Below are positions 37,347-46,959 of a stretch of 64,000 bases of DNA, in pieces. The position numbers were made by a program, and so were the translations under genes. The notes beneath the pieces were generated by a model, which was given only the letters and a program-made list of their open reading frames with translations, did no database searches and was not told the origin of the DNA. The stretch is from assembly GCF_007860185.1 (NCBI RefSeq), contig NZ_SJPY01000004.1:583571-647570 (forward strand). The letters are read 5' to 3'. The DNA comes from Novipirellula aureliae. Its GTDB lineage: Bacteria > Planctomycetota > Planctomycetia > Pirellulales > Pirellulaceae. Position 1 is the first letter of the stretch; the number at the start of each line of letters is the position of its first letter.

Positions 37347-39658
37347 TTCGTCCACTCGGTCGAGGTGGTATGGGGGCAGTCTACTTGGCGCGTCACGATC
37401 GACTGCAAAAGCAGGTTGCGATCAAATTGCTGCCGCGCCATCATGGCTTTGACGCTTCGTGGCGGGGACGTTTCGAACGAGAGATGCAGGCGGTCGCTCG
37501 GCTTTCGCACGTGGGAATCGTGACCGCCACCGATGCCGGCGACGCCGATGGTTGGCATTACTTGGTCATGGAGTATCTCGATGGACTCAACTTGGCGGAG
37601 ATCATCGAGCGAGTCGGCATCATCGACGCCGCAGTCGCTGCCTCGATCATGCGAGATGTCTGCCATGCCTTGGCGTGCGTCCATCAAGCGGGTCTCGTTC
37701 ATCGTGATATCAAACCTTCCAATATCATGCTGACACGAGACGGATCGGTAAAGCTACTCGACTTGGGCTTGGTATTTGATCAACAGGAATCGATGACCGA
37801 TCTGCGTTTGACCACCGTTGGCCATGTGATTGGAACGTTGGCGTTTGCCGCGCCCGAACAACTGTCGGACGGTCCGACGATCGATGCGCGGGCCGACGTG
37901 TACTCGGTTGGAGCCACGCTGTTTCAAGTCCTTTCTGGGCGAACGCCTCACGTGACCGATCGTGGCATCGGCCCCTTGGTGATTGAAAAAACGTCCAAGC
38001 CGCCAGTAGATATTCGCGCGATTGCACCAGAGATTCCGCGACAAATGGCCGATCTTGTACGCCAACTGCTGAGCCAAGATCCGGCGGATCGCCCTCAACA
38101 TGCGGACGAGGTTGCACAGCGACTCGACGCGATGGCAACCGATGGAAAAGTCAAGCCGTTGGTAGCCAAAGCGATGCGAGTCTCGCGAACGAACACGAAC
38201 TCGGCGGTGCCGTCATGGCAACCGCTCGCCCAGCCATCGCTACCGCCGCCTCCGAATCGACGTGGTTGGAAATGGGTCGCTGCCGCCGGTGCTTTGTTCG
38301 GGCTAATGGCAATCATTATCATCATTCAAATGGGTGATCGCACCGTACGTATTGAAACGACGGATCCGAACATCAACGTAGCGATCGAAGAAGCGGTTCC
38401 GAACCCAGACGCGCAAGCGGACGCAAACCCGACACTGGAATCAGAATCGGTCAAAGAAGTCACGCCCGCCGCGCCAGAGAAACTGTTTAAGGGCAGACCG
38501 CTGAAAGATTGGGCCAACTTGATGCTGGTCGAACGTGACGTCGATACGCTAGGCGATGCCATGACGGCGATCGCCATGTTGGCTGATGCTCAGGATGCAG
38601 CAGAAGCCCAATCGATCCTCATCGCCGCCCGCCGTTTCGGTGGCTGGCGTGCTGTCGGCGAAGGCAACCCATCCGAACGGTTCATGAGTCAATTGATCGA
38701 GCAGAACGTCGAGTTTTTGATGCCGCAACCCGGGATTGAAGCGATCACGCGTGAGCTCGACGAGGGAAATGAAAATAGCTGGGCTGCGTCTTTGTTCTTA
38801 CTAAATTCATTCAATGGGGGATCGGCACATTTCTCAAAGCTGTCGACGTGGGCAAACGAACCGGACAATCGGCGACCAGCGACCGAACTTCACCGAGAGC
38901 TTAAAGATTTGCTTCACAGTGGAAAGCTGAAGGATGAAATGGGTCGGTCAAACGCAAAAGGCATTTCGCTATTACTTGCGATAGCACTCGACGCACCGCT
39001 CGAGGAAGAGCCAGGGTTACACGAAGATATCGAGCAAATTTTAGCAGCCGGCTCCGAGGTCAGCGTGAGTAAACAGCTAGAAGTGCGTTGGTCGACTGGC
39101 AAAAGCGGATTTGCAACCGCATCGATGAGTATCCCGCAATTTATGGCTGCAAATGAACTGGGAATCGAGCTGCCGATGACTTTACATGCCGCAATCGCCA
39201 CTTCGATGGACCCGGGCTATCGAGAACTGGGAAACAAGACCTACCTTGAGGTGCTGAGAGCAAAGCCGAAGGAAGCATCCGACGCTTTGCTCTTGCATTT
39301 GCCGTTTGTTGCTGGTGGAGGTATGGCGGTCATGTACGGATCAAATCAGGTCAAACGTCTATTTACTGAAAACGAATCTTTTTGGATCGAGGCGATGCCA
39401 ATCGTAACTGAACATTCGACTCGACCCGATATTTGGGGTTGGATCCTAAACAACCTTGCTATCGATGCAGTCCGCGTCACGAGCGACGGAGGAGGCATGG
39501 GCGGAGACCCTTTCGGTGATCCGTTCAAACTAACCGAAGCGTTGCGGAACAGTATCGAAGCGAACCTCCAGCGTACGCAAGAACGAATTGCAGCCGAATC
39601 GTTCCCGCAACCGCAACCCGCCACCCCCGCGCACTTACAAGGCGGTGGGATGTTCTAG
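37343..39658 (+). CDS. Membrane-anchored Ser/Thr protein kinase
   Basis: 771 residues from a TTG. Kinase domain about 1-260: glycine loop GRGGMGAVYLARH, Lys28 in VAIKLL, HRDIKPSN at 120-127, DLG (not DFG) at 140-142, and AAPEQLSDGP. One membrane helix near 312-332 (WVAAAGALFGLMAIIIII), then the frequent planctomycete motif RTVRIETTDPNINVAIEE and a ~400-residue extracytoplasmic region of helical, HEAT-like look with no recognised domain. The TTG start omits the first residues of beta strand 1; the in-frame upstream codons (LGPYR) are coding-like but have no start before the TGA at 37292, so a frameshift or non-standard start is likely. Confidence 0.85.
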   Translation: MIRPLGRGGMGAVYLARHDRLQKQVAIKLLPRHHGFDASWRGRFEREMQAVARLSHVGIVTATDAGDADGWHYLVMEYLDGLNLAEIIERVGIIDAAVAASIMRDVCHALACVHQAGLVHRDIKPSNIMLTRDGSVKLLDLGLVFDQQESMTDLRLTTVGHVIGTLAFAAPEQLSDGPTIDARADVYSVGATLFQVLSGRTPHVTDRGIGPLVIEKTSKPPVDIRAIAPEIPRQMADLVRQLLSQDPADRPQHADEVAQRLDAMATDGKVKPLVAKAMRVSRTNTNSAVPSWQPLAQPSLPPPPNRRGWKWVAAAGALFGLMAIIIIIQMGDRTVRIETTDPNINVAIEEAVPNPDAQADANPTLESESVKEVTPAAPEKLFKGRPLKDWANLMLVERDVDTLGDAMTAIAMLADAQDAAEAQSILIAARRFGGWRAVGEGNPSERFMSQLIEQNVEFLMPQPGIEAITRELDEGNENSWAASLFLLNSFNGGSAHFSKLSTWANEPDNRRPATELHRELKDLLHSGKLKDEMGRSNAKGISLLLAIALDAPLEEEPGLHEDIEQILAAGSEVSVSKQLEVRWSTGKSGFATASMSIPQFMAANELGIELPMTLHAAIATSMDPGYRELGNKTYLEVLRAKPKEASDALLLHLPFVAGGGMAVMYGSNQVKRLFTENESFWIEAMPIVTEHSTRPDIWGWILNNLAIDAVRVTSDGGGMGGDPFGDPFKLTEALRNSIEANLQRTQERIAAESFPQPQPATPAHLQGGGMF

Positions 39659-39709
39659 CTGGACATCGCGGTATCGATAGCGATTTGGGCGTTAGCCATT
39701 TCACGCATG

Positions 39710-39745
39710 AAAAAATCCTGATCTCAACACAAGTGAGATCAGGAT
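39710..39745 (-). terminator. Terminator of the fasciclin gene
   Basis: A 12-bp perfect stem (ATCCTGATCTCA with TGAGATCAGGAT, 7-nt loop) is followed on the minus strand by six T. It lies between the converging kinase and fasciclin genes and could also stop plus-strand transcripts weakly. Confidence 0.9.
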
Positions 39746-39779
39746 TGTTGTTAGAAACCAACTCGTATATTTTTGCAGG

Positions 39780-40373
39780 TTACTTTGCGGTTGGTGGTAG
39801 CAAGACGGTGTCGATCACGTGAATCACACCATTCTTGCATTCGATGTCGGTCTTGACAACTTTTGCGTTGTTGACCTTGACGCCTTCGCTGCCTGCTTCA
39901 ATCTTGACCATTTGACCTTGCACTGTTTTGGCTTCATCAAGCTTAACAACGTCAGCCGCCATCGCCTTGGCTGGGATGACATGGTAGGTCAAGATTGCGA
40001 CCAACTTGTCCTTGTTTTCTGGCTTGAGCAAGTCTTCCACGGTGCCCTTTGGCAGTTTCGCGAAGGCATCGTTTGTTGGAGCTAAAACGGTGAACGGGCC
40101 TTCGCCACTCAGTGTCTCAACTAGGCCAGCTGCCTTGACGGCGGCGACCAATGTGCTGAAAGCTTCGTTGCCTGCAGCCACTTCGACGATCGATTGATCT
40201 TTGGTCGATACTTCGGTAGCTACCAAGGTTGCTACGGACGCTGTCGCCGTTTCGGAGCAAGTTGCTGAGGCTTGGCATGTCGTCGAACCTGAGCAAGACT
40301 CGCCAGCGGTGACAACGAAAGGTGCGGCGATTGTAACGGCGGTTGCAGCGAAAAAACAAAATAAACTTTTCAT
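39780..40373 (-). CDS. Secreted fasciclin (FAS1) domain protein
   Basis: 197 residues from the ATG at 40373 (signal [24 protein letters not shown]). A short Cys/Ser/Thr-rich stretch ([19 protein letters not shown]) precedes one FAS1 domain (about 62-195): [51 protein letters not shown] and the end box [17 protein letters not shown]1 domains mediate adhesion or ligand binding outside the cell. An alternative start at 40412 adds 13 basic residues ahead of the signal. Confidence 0.93.
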   Translation of the reverse strand: MKSLFCFFAATAVTIAAPFVVTAGESCSGSTTCQASATCSETATASVATLVATEVSTKDQSIVEVAAGNEAFSTLVAAVKAAGLVETLSGEGPFTVLAPTNDAFAKLPKGTVEDLLKPENKDKLVAILTYHVIPAKAMAADVVKLDEAKTVQGQMVKIEAGSEGVKVNNAKVVKTDIECKNGVIHVIDTVLLPPTAK

Positions 40374-40573
40374 CTTTGGATCTCTTTTTTTGTAACAAGC
40401 TTTTTGTAACAAGCATTGTGTGTTAGAAACATTATCCAGAAGTTGTCTGGAAGAGAGAATCGAAAACTTGCTGCCGGCAAACAGTTCGAATCTCTTCAGT
40501 GCTTGGATGTTAGAGCATCGTCAAGCGGCAATAGAAAAAAAATTTGAAACGAGTCACTCTTCGCTTTTGCTCG

Positions 40574-41683
40574 CTAGTCGTTTGCCTCGGTGATCCGCAT
40601 TAACCATGCTCTACAAAGCTCGGGCCACTGCGAAGTCCCTGCGACGCTGTGCGCCATCCCCAAGCCATGGCCTCCTTCGTTGAACAAGTGCATCTCGGCG
40701 CTGACTCCATGTTCCACGCAAGCTCGGTAGTACTGCAAGCTGTTTTCGACAGGGACCGACTTATCAGCAGCGGTGTGAAACAGAAACGTGGGTGGCGTGT
40801 CTCGAGTTACTTGAGCGGGCGTGTTTAGCGACGCCAATAGTCTGGGATCCGGTTCGGTTCCCAGCAGATTCTTTTGGCTACCTCGATGTGTGTAAGATGT
40901 CCCCATCGATAGAACGCCATAGCATAGAATACTGAAGTCGGGCCGAGAGGAAACACGCGCAATCGGGTCTTCCGAATCACCGCGGATTTGTGCGAAGTGG
41001 GTTGAGGCGGTAGCAGCCAAGTGTCCGCCCGCAGAAAAACCAATCACGCCGATTTGCTCTGGATTGACATTAAACTCTTTTGCACGAGCGCGTAGCGTCT
41101 GTATCGCTCTTTGGGCATCATGCATCGGAGCGGGATGCCCATAACCTTCGCCCCCATTCCCATTGCCACGCAGTCGGTAAGTACAGATCGCTGAACTGAT
41201 TCCCATCGATTCGAACCAGGCCGCGAATTCGTGCCCCTCGTGGTCCATCGCGTGCCTGGAATAGCCTCCACCCGGAAAGACCACGACCATCGGAGTCGGC
41301 GAATCGGATTTGGCAAGCCGGATGTACAGTTGAGGGTTGTCACCCTCTTGGGTAAAGCGAGCTCCGGGAACACCCAACGGCCAAACCGGCTGAGTCAATG
41401 TATTGGGTTCGTCCGCAAAAGCAGTGGTAACCAAATCAGTGGGTAGGTTGGTCATTAGCAGGCACAGCACCAATGGCGAAAGAGAACGAATCGGTAATTG
41501 CAAAATCATCAAGAGAGCTCGTAGCCAGGAAATGGGGTGGGTGGGTTGCTTGGAGTTTGCGGAAGCGGAAATCGCCAAACCTCGGACGGCTTGCGCCGCG
41601 CCGATGGTATCTCTGGCGAGATCGGCTACCCCCAAATCAAATTTAGCGGAAGCACTCGGTTCCGACGGCTCTGTACGGACCAT
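40574..41683 (-). CDS. Secreted alpha/beta hydrolase (esterase/lipase-like)
   Basis: 369 residues. The catalytic domain begins near residue 115: VVVFPGGGYSRHAMDHEG (oxyanion region), nucleophile Ser in IGFSAGGHLAATAS, Asp in TAADKSVPVENS, His in FNEGGHGLGMA. It resembles planctomycete acetyl-xylan-esterase/BD-FAE type hydrolases, so deacylation of polysaccharides is likely. A hydrophobic segment (PLVLCLLMTNLPTDLVTTAFA) at about 69-90 would be the signal, preceded by an unusual 60-residue leader; an ATG at 41509 gives a normal signal-peptide start and may be the real one. Confidence 0.8.
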   Translation of the reverse strand: MVRTEPSEPSASAKFDLGVADLARDTIGAAQAVRGLAISASANSKQPTHPISWLRALLMILQLPIRSLSPLVLCLLMTNLPTDLVTTAFADEPNTLTQPVWPLGVPGARFTQEGDNPQLYIRLAKSDSPTPMVVVFPGGGYSRHAMDHEGHEFAAWFESMGISSAICTYRLRGNGNGGEGYGHPAPMHDAQRAIQTLRARAKEFNVNPEQIGVIGFSAGGHLAATASTHFAQIRGDSEDPIARVSSRPDFSILCYGVLSMGTSYTHRGSQKNLLGTEPDPRLLASLNTPAQVTRDTPPTFLFHTAADKSVPVENSLQYYRACVEHGVSAEMHLFNEGGHGLGMAHSVAGTSQWPELCRAWLMRITEAND

Positions 41684-41769
41684 TTTTGTCGGTCGGCATA
41701 TTGTAGCGTATCGATGCGACGCTAGGATGATAATTTGTTTAATCGAATGACAAGGATCGAAAGCCTACT

Positions 41770-42705
41770 GTGACCTCTACGACTTCTCCAACTTGGCCAT
41801 CCGACGAACGTGCATGCAAGCATGGAACAGGAATAATGTGGCGTTTATCGACGTGGTGGACCGTTCTGCAAACCGCTCTTGAAGAGCGATTGGTTTACCG
41901 AGGTGATTTCGCCATCGGCACCCTGATGCGTTTTTTGCCCATTATTACCCAGATATTCTTGTGGTACGCCGTATTCGATGCGATCGATGCCACTTCTGTC
42001 ACAGCTGACGCTTCGGCAAACTCAACAGGCGGATTGGCCCCAAAGGCAGAGATTGGCGGTTTCGGCTTCGCCGATATGGTTGCCTACTACTTGTTAACGA
42101 TGGTCGCTCGAGCGTTTTCGAGTATGCCAGGCTTGGCGGCTGGGATCGCTCAACAGATTCGCGAAGGCGAAATCAAACGTTATCTGATTCAGCCGATTGA
42201 TCTGATTGGTTTTTTGCTGCTCACTCGCATTGCTCACAAATTAGCCTTCTATGCAGTCGCCGTTTTGCCGTTTGCTTTGGTTTTCTTTTTGTGTCGCGAC
42301 TATTTTGTCAGCGGTTGGCCGCCCGCCCACGTGCTCGTCGCTTTCATTGCATCGCTAATCATGAGTTTCTTGATTGGTTTTTTCTTTGAGGCAGCGATCG
42401 GGATGATCGGTTTTTGGTTCTTAGAAGTCTCGTCGCTATTGTTTATTTTCATGTTGTTCTCGTTCTTTTTATCGGGTCATATGTTTCCTTTAACCCTACT
42501 GCCCGAAAGCCTTGGTACATTTGTGCAACTATTGCCCTTTAAGTATCTGGCCTATTTCCCCGCAGCCGTTTTTTTGGGCAAGATCCCTGAGGACCAGTTA
42601 GCGTTTGAAATGACGATCCAAGCCGCATGGATGGTTTTCTTCATCGTGGTTTGCCGAGTCGGTTATGCTCGAGGCGTAAAACGCTATAGCGGATTTGGTG
42701 GTTAA
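41770..42705 (+). CDS. ABC-2 type transporter permease, first of a pair
   Basis: 311 residues, six predicted membrane helices, resembling the ABC2_membrane_6 (DUF990) family of half-permeases. Features: ALEERLVYRGDFAIGTLMRF near the start, QQIREGEIKRYLIQPIDLIG and FFEAAIGMIGFWFLEVSSLLF. Two such proteins normally assemble with an ABC ATPase for export. Only the second permease follows; no ATPase gene is adjacent. The GTG start could be replaced by an ATG at 41836. Confidence 0.82.
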   Translation: MTSTTSPTWPSDERACKHGTGIMWRLSTWWTVLQTALEERLVYRGDFAIGTLMRFLPIITQIFLWYAVFDAIDATSVTADASANSTGGLAPKAEIGGFGFADMVAYYLLTMVARAFSSMPGLAAGIAQQIREGEIKRYLIQPIDLIGFLLLTRIAHKLAFYAVAVLPFALVFFLCRDYFVSGWPPAHVLVAFIASLIMSFLIGFFFEAAIGMIGFWFLEVSSLLFIFMLFSFFLSGHMFPLTLLPESLGTFVQLLPFKYLAYFPAAVFLGKIPEDQLAFEMTIQAAWMVFFIVVCRVGYARGVKRYSGFGG

Positions 42706-42709
42706 AAAC

Positions 42710-43624
42710 ATGAGCAATTCCAACATGAGTCGAAAGGCGAAAGCGAGTCAGATGGATCGTCGAGACATCAAGCGAGTCGGCCCAAATTATGGAAAAGTCT
42801 TTTTGACTTTCGCCAGCAATAGTTTGGTTCGCGATATGACGTTTCGACTGAACTTTATCTTGCAGTGCCTTAGCAGTATCGGTTGGACCGCAATGAATGT
42901 CGGTTTTTACTTGATCCTGTTTCAGTATACGGGAAGTATTGGAGAGGACACCGGTTGGGATCAAGATAAATTTTTCATCTTCTTGGCAACGACTTGGTTC
43001 ATCAATGCTCTGGTGCAAGCTTTCTTTATGCCAAACGCTCAAGAATTTAGCGAGATGATCCGCACTGGCGGTTTGGACTTCGCACTACTGAATCCGATCG
43101 ACACCCAATTCTTGATTTCATTCCGCCGCATTGATTGGAGTGCACTGTCGAATTTCGTTGCCGGTCTGCTGATTCTGGGGTATGCGCTCTATTCCTTGGC
43201 GACACGGCAGGTCGATCCGATGATTCCATCGGCTATCTCCGTGATGCTCTATCTGTTCTTTATCTTATGTGGCGTTGCAATTATGTATAGCTTGATGATT
43301 TCGCTAAGCGCGACCAGCATTTGGTTAGGACGTAACCAGACACTCTACAACTTTTGGTTTTACATTACCAACTTCAGTCGTTATCCAATGGAAATTTACG
43401 ATCGCGGTTGGGGCCAATCGCTCTACGGGTTCTTTACGTTTGTCATACCCGTTCTGTTGGTGGTCAACATTCCCGCACGTCTGTTGGCAAAACCGATCAA
43501 TCCTCATACCGACTATGAATGGATGCTCGTTGGATGGGCGTTGATCGCGACCGTGCTAAGCTTAGTGCTCAGCCGAATGGTATTCAAAAAAGCGTTGCTG
43601 AGCTATCGGAGTGCTAGCTCGTAA
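42710..43624 (+). CDS. ABC-2 type transporter permease, second of a pair
   Basis: 304 residues from the ATG at 42710, 5 nt after the first permease; a GTG at 42695 would overlap it. Six membrane helices, same family (SNSLVRDMTFRLNFILQCLSS, MIRTGGLDFALLNPIDTQFLISFRR). Presumed heterodimer partner of the upstream gene, in one operon. Substrate unknown. Confidence 0.82.
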   Translation: MSNSNMSRKAKASQMDRRDIKRVGPNYGKVFLTFASNSLVRDMTFRLNFILQCLSSIGWTAMNVGFYLILFQYTGSIGEDTGWDQDKFFIFLATTWFINALVQAFFMPNAQEFSEMIRTGGLDFALLNPIDTQFLISFRRIDWSALSNFVAGLLILGYALYSLATRQVDPMIPSAISVMLYLFFILCGVAIMYSLMISLSATSIWLGRNQTLYNFWFYITNFSRYPMEIYDRGWGQSLYGFFTFVIPVLLVVNIPARLLAKPINPHTDYEWMLVGWALIATVLSLVLSRMVFKKALLSYRSASS

Positions 43625-43639
43625 AGAGCGTAAATCCTT

Positions 43640-43736
43640 GCTCCCAGGCTCCCGTCTGGGTGCGAGATGGTGGGAGGCTCCCGCCTCACGAACACAGAAG
43701 AAGAACAACAACAAGGCGGGAGCCTGCATTGATCCC
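43640..43736. repeat. Inverted repeat after the ABC permease pair
   Basis: GGCTCCCGCCT and AGGCGGGAGCC form an 11-bp inverted repeat around a purine/AAC-rich loop of ~30 nt; a smaller CCCAG/CTGGG hairpin precedes it. It may stop transcription between the converging permease and WecA genes, though no T-run follows. Confidence 0.5.
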
Positions 43737-43763
43737 GTTACAAGGGGGGGGGAGCTATGAAAC

Positions 43764-43822
43764 GAGTTGTTAGAGATCGTTAGAGATCCCTGTGCCGTAG
43801 GATCTTTAATAAGATCCACTAC
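43764..43822. repeat. Dispersed ~56-bp imperfect palindrome, copy 3
   Basis: The right arm GGATCTTTAATAAGATCC plus ACTAC is intact; the left arm is degenerate (GTTGTTAGAGATC, then GTTAGAGATCC). Located between converging genes. Confidence 0.75.
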
Positions 43823-43834
43823 CAAAGACGGCGC

Positions 43835-45388
43835 TCAATGATTAATCGTTTCGACACGTTGAGATTCATGACGTCGTGACCAAGTAAAGCCCGACCATTT
43901 AGTTTGTTGCCCGGTTTCGATCTGCGAAATGACATGGTCGATCTGAGGTCCGAGTTCTTCCAGTCGTTCGATGAAGTGCGACACTTCTCGATACGTGTCG
44001 GGCGAGTTTGCGGGAGCAATGATTTGCAACCGCCCGATCGCCATTTCGCTGCCGTCCTTCGTCTGATTTGTGAATAGTGGAACGGTGAGACTAAGCTGGT
44101 TCACCTTTTCAGGTAACCGAACGGATTGCCATGATGCATGATACGCTTCGTGCAGCCATGCCATGTTAAGATCAATTTTGATGCTTGCCAAATCGTGGGT
44201 CTTTGCAAACTCGACCAATGGTTCCCATACGGTTTCCCATTGTCCGCTACCTTGAAGAGTGTGTTGCCGTTCAAGTTTTCGCTTGTCGCACTCTAATCTC
44301 GAAGTCGAAAATGATCGATAGGCACCGAGCAAACGACTGGCGACTAACCGAAATTCGGCATAGCCGAAGGAACGCGTAAGGACAAGCATACCGAGAACGA
44401 AACAAACGCCGATCGCGGCAAGCCAAGGCAATTCGAAGAAAGTCGAGAGAACCGCCAAACTTGTCGTCACCATGCACAGTCCCGCGACGACAATCAACAT
44501 GCCGTGGCTCCCAAACTTGGCTTGCAGCAAATGGTGTAAATGAGCGCGGTCGGTCGCATAGATACTGCGCCCGGTTAGCCAGCGACGCATAATGGCAGCG
44601 GAGGAGTCGAACAATGGAATCGCTAGAATGGCTACAGGTGCCGATGCCAAAACGGTTGATTCCTTGACGCTCGACCACATCGCTAAAACGGCCACGAAAA
44701 AGCCAATCATCATACTACCAGCATCCCCTAGGTAGATGCTCGCAGGCGGTTTGTTAAAGATCAAGAAACCGAGTAGCGAACCAGCCAATGAAAAACAAAT
44801 CACTCCATTGAGAGAAATCCCGCTGCGGCAACTCAAAATACCCAACCCCGTACAGATGATACATCCAACCGTGGTCGCCATCCCATCGGCCCCGTCAATG
44901 AGATTCAAAGCATTGATGGCGACGAGGAACCACAACAGTGTGATTGGCAGAGCGAGCGGGCCGAGCGGCAATTCAAAGCCGAGCAAGCTGATTTCTCGGA
45001 TCATCGTTCCCGAACCGGCCACCACCGCGACGATCAGAAGTTGCAATACTAATTTTTGCCGTCCACGGAGCGCGAATCGATCATCGATCAAACCGACAGC
45101 CAAGATCGAGCCTGCAGCCAAAAATAACAGCACCCACTTGCGATGAAAGCCATGAAGCGTCCCACCTAAGAACATGTGGTCGACTGCTAAAGCAAACAAC
45201 GTCGCAATCAGGAGCGAGGCGAAGACAGCCACGCCTCCGCCAAGGGCGATTGGTTTGGTTTGCAACTTTCTCTGCAGGTCCGGCTTGTCCACCATGCCGA
45301 TTCGACAGGCAAACATGCGAACCGAGGGAACGAGCACCAACGCTGCAGCGACCGAGACCGATAGCGTCGCGAACAACAACCAATACAT
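43835..45388 (-). CDS. WecA/TagO-like glycosyl-1-phosphate transferase
   Basis: 517 residues. It is a polyprenyl-phosphate:UDP-sugar phosphotransferase that starts envelope polysaccharide synthesis on undecaprenyl phosphate. Membrane core about 1-350 with DKPDLQRKLQTKPIALGGG, GLIDDRFALRGRQKL, NALNLIDGADGMA, NKPPASIYLGDAGSMMIGF and DRAHLHHLLQAKFGS (HIH-like loop). After the core comes a ~165-residue cytoplasmic extension (LVASRLLGAYRSFSTSRLECD to the end) that I do not recognise. It is divergent from the OPX gene set downstream. Confidence 0.9.
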   Translation of the reverse strand: MYWLLFATLSVSVAAALVLVPSVRMFACRIGMVDKPDLQRKLQTKPIALGGGVAVFASLLIATLFALAVDHMFLGGTLHGFHRKWVLLFLAAGSILAVGLIDDRFALRGRQKLVLQLLIVAVVAGSGTMIREISLLGFELPLGPLALPITLLWFLVAINALNLIDGADGMATTVGCIICTGLGILSCRSGISLNGVICFSLAGSLLGFLIFNKPPASIYLGDAGSMMIGFFVAVLAMWSSVKESTVLASAPVAILAIPLFDSSAAIMRRWLTGRSIYATDRAHLHHLLQAKFGSHGMLIVVAGLCMVTTSLAVLSTFFELPWLAAIGVCFVLGMLVLTRSFGYAEFRLVASRLLGAYRSFSTSRLECDKRKLERQHTLQGSGQWETVWEPLVEFAKTHDLASIKIDLNMAWLHEAYHASWQSVRLPEKVNQLSLTVPLFTNQTKDGSEMAIGRLQIIAPANSPDTYREVSHFIERLEELGPQIDHVISQIETGQQTKWSGFTWSRRHESQRVETINH

Positions 45389-45799
45389 CTAGTGCGCCTG
45401 GGTAAATCGAGTAGGGAAGACAATGAAGCAGATCAACGGCCCGCCAGAAGCGGGTGTTATCTTGGGCGACCAATCAAACTCAGTCAACAGCTTATTATAA
45501 GAATAAGTGCATCAAAACGAACGGCTGTTTATTCCGAAAGTCAGAAAAATTGAAAGACCGATCCTGACAAGCAATGAAGTCATCCCTTCCAGAAAACACC
45601 GCAAAATCCTCCTTTCAATGGGAATTGCTCTTTTCGCTACAACCGGACTTAGCGTCATAAGTGGCGTTTTCCAAATAATTGGCTAAACCGACAGCCCGTT
45701 TGGGGCGATAAATAGCCTTGAGTGGTAGTGCTTGACGGCACAACCCTCACCACCCGTAGGACTAGAACCGGAATGCCTTTGCTGCCAAAGGGGGGCCAA
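45389..45799. other. Divergent intergenic region of the polysaccharide genes
   Basis: About 410 nt between wecA-like and lipoprotein genes. It should hold two promoters. AT-rich tract near 45490-45510; no clear boxes or gene. Confidence 0.4.
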
Positions 45800-46837
45800 A
45801 TGGCGATTCGTTCATTATTGATGCCGCAATCACGAATCAACGCTCAATGTAGCGTCGCGGACTTAGACAACGACTTGAGCCAACGTGACTCAAGTAGACC
45901 AGCCGATCCGTCTCGCTGCAAAGCTCGCATTCGACGCGCTGCAATGTTAGCCGGATTGTCCCTTGTGATCTTGGGTTCTAGCGGATGCTCTTCGCTTTAT
46001 AGCGGAGCATGCCGTTCGATCCAAAAACAGGATATGCTGAACGACTTTATGATCAGCCATCGCAATCGTGTAATGGCTGCAAAAGCTTGGCATTGCCAAA
46101 AGCATACCTTTTGCAATCCGTCGAGTGCCTTTCAGGACGGTTTCTACGCAGGCTATGCCGAAGTCGCTAGTGGCGGTAATGGTTGTATCCCAGCGGTGGC
46201 GCCAGCAAAATATTGGGGATGGATGTATCAATCCGCCAGCGGCACTCAAGCCGTCAACGATTGGTTCGCCGGTTACCCGATGGGCGTCAAGGCAGCCGAA
46301 CAAGATGGCGTAGGGCATTGGAACAATGTTGGCACCGCGCGGATGCCAAGCAACATGAACCAAACGCCTCCAGCCATGCTGCCGGTCGGTGCAGCTCCCG
46401 TTTTGTTGGACAACAACGACCCATATAGCCAGCCGACCGATTTGACCAGTCCATTTGTCGATGATTTACCGCAACCTGCGACCAATTCAGAGCTCAATGG
46501 ACTGCAGCCGAAATCGTCAAACCAAGGGTCTGGATTGAAGGATGCGTTGGAGCTTGGCCCTCACGAAGGTGCGATGATGTCCAACCAAAATGACGGAGCC
46601 GTCTCGTTCTCGGCATCGTCATCGGACATCCCCGAGCTTGAGCCGCGGCGGTCGCAGAAGATGGCGTCGAAAGATTCGTCTTCCATCGAGATGGACACGG
46701 CAGATCTGAATAGCGTGATCGACAGTATCTTCGGGCCAGGCCCCGAAGCGACGGAACAACCCGCTGCAGCAAAATCACCAGCAGCGAAGTCGGCAACGAA
46801 GCAATCCGCGACCGATCTGCCGTTCAGCTTCCAATAA
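45800..46837 (+). CDS. Putative lipoprotein next to the polysaccharide export gene
   Basis: 345 residues from the ATG at 45800 (AAGGGGGG 4-5 nt upstream). The apparent lipoprotein signal (LAGLSLVILGSSGCSS, Cys near residue 63) lies after an unusually long polar leader, so an internal start near 45944 is possible. The mature domain (about 70-190) has conserved aromatic and Cys residues (KAWHCQKHTFCNPSSAFQDG, YWGWMYQ, WFAGYPMGVKAAEQDG). The rest is acidic and low in complexity. Unrecognised; its position beside an OPX protein suggests a role in capsule or exopolysaccharide handling. Confidence 0.65.
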   Translation: MAIRSLLMPQSRINAQCSVADLDNDLSQRDSSRPADPSRCKARIRRAAMLAGLSLVILGSSGCSSLYSGACRSIQKQDMLNDFMISHRNRVMAAKAWHCQKHTFCNPSSAFQDGFYAGYAEVASGGNGCIPAVAPAKYWGWMYQSASGTQAVNDWFAGYPMGVKAAEQDGVGHWNNVGTARMPSNMNQTPPAMLPVGAAPVLLDNNDPYSQPTDLTSPFVDDLPQPATNSELNGLQPKSSNQGSGLKDALELGPHEGAMMSNQNDGAVSFSASSSDIPELEPRRSQKMASKDSSSIEMDTADLNSVIDSIFGPGPEATEQPAAAKSPAAKSATKQSATDLPFSFQ

Positions 46838-46959
46838 GCGAAGCAAGTTTGATCAACGTCTGAACCGTACCGGTTTAGACAACCCTCATTGTCTTTTGGC
46901 GACGCCCAACAAGCGCCCCACTTACGCATACGCATTGACCTTAGTTAGAGAGTTCAGGG

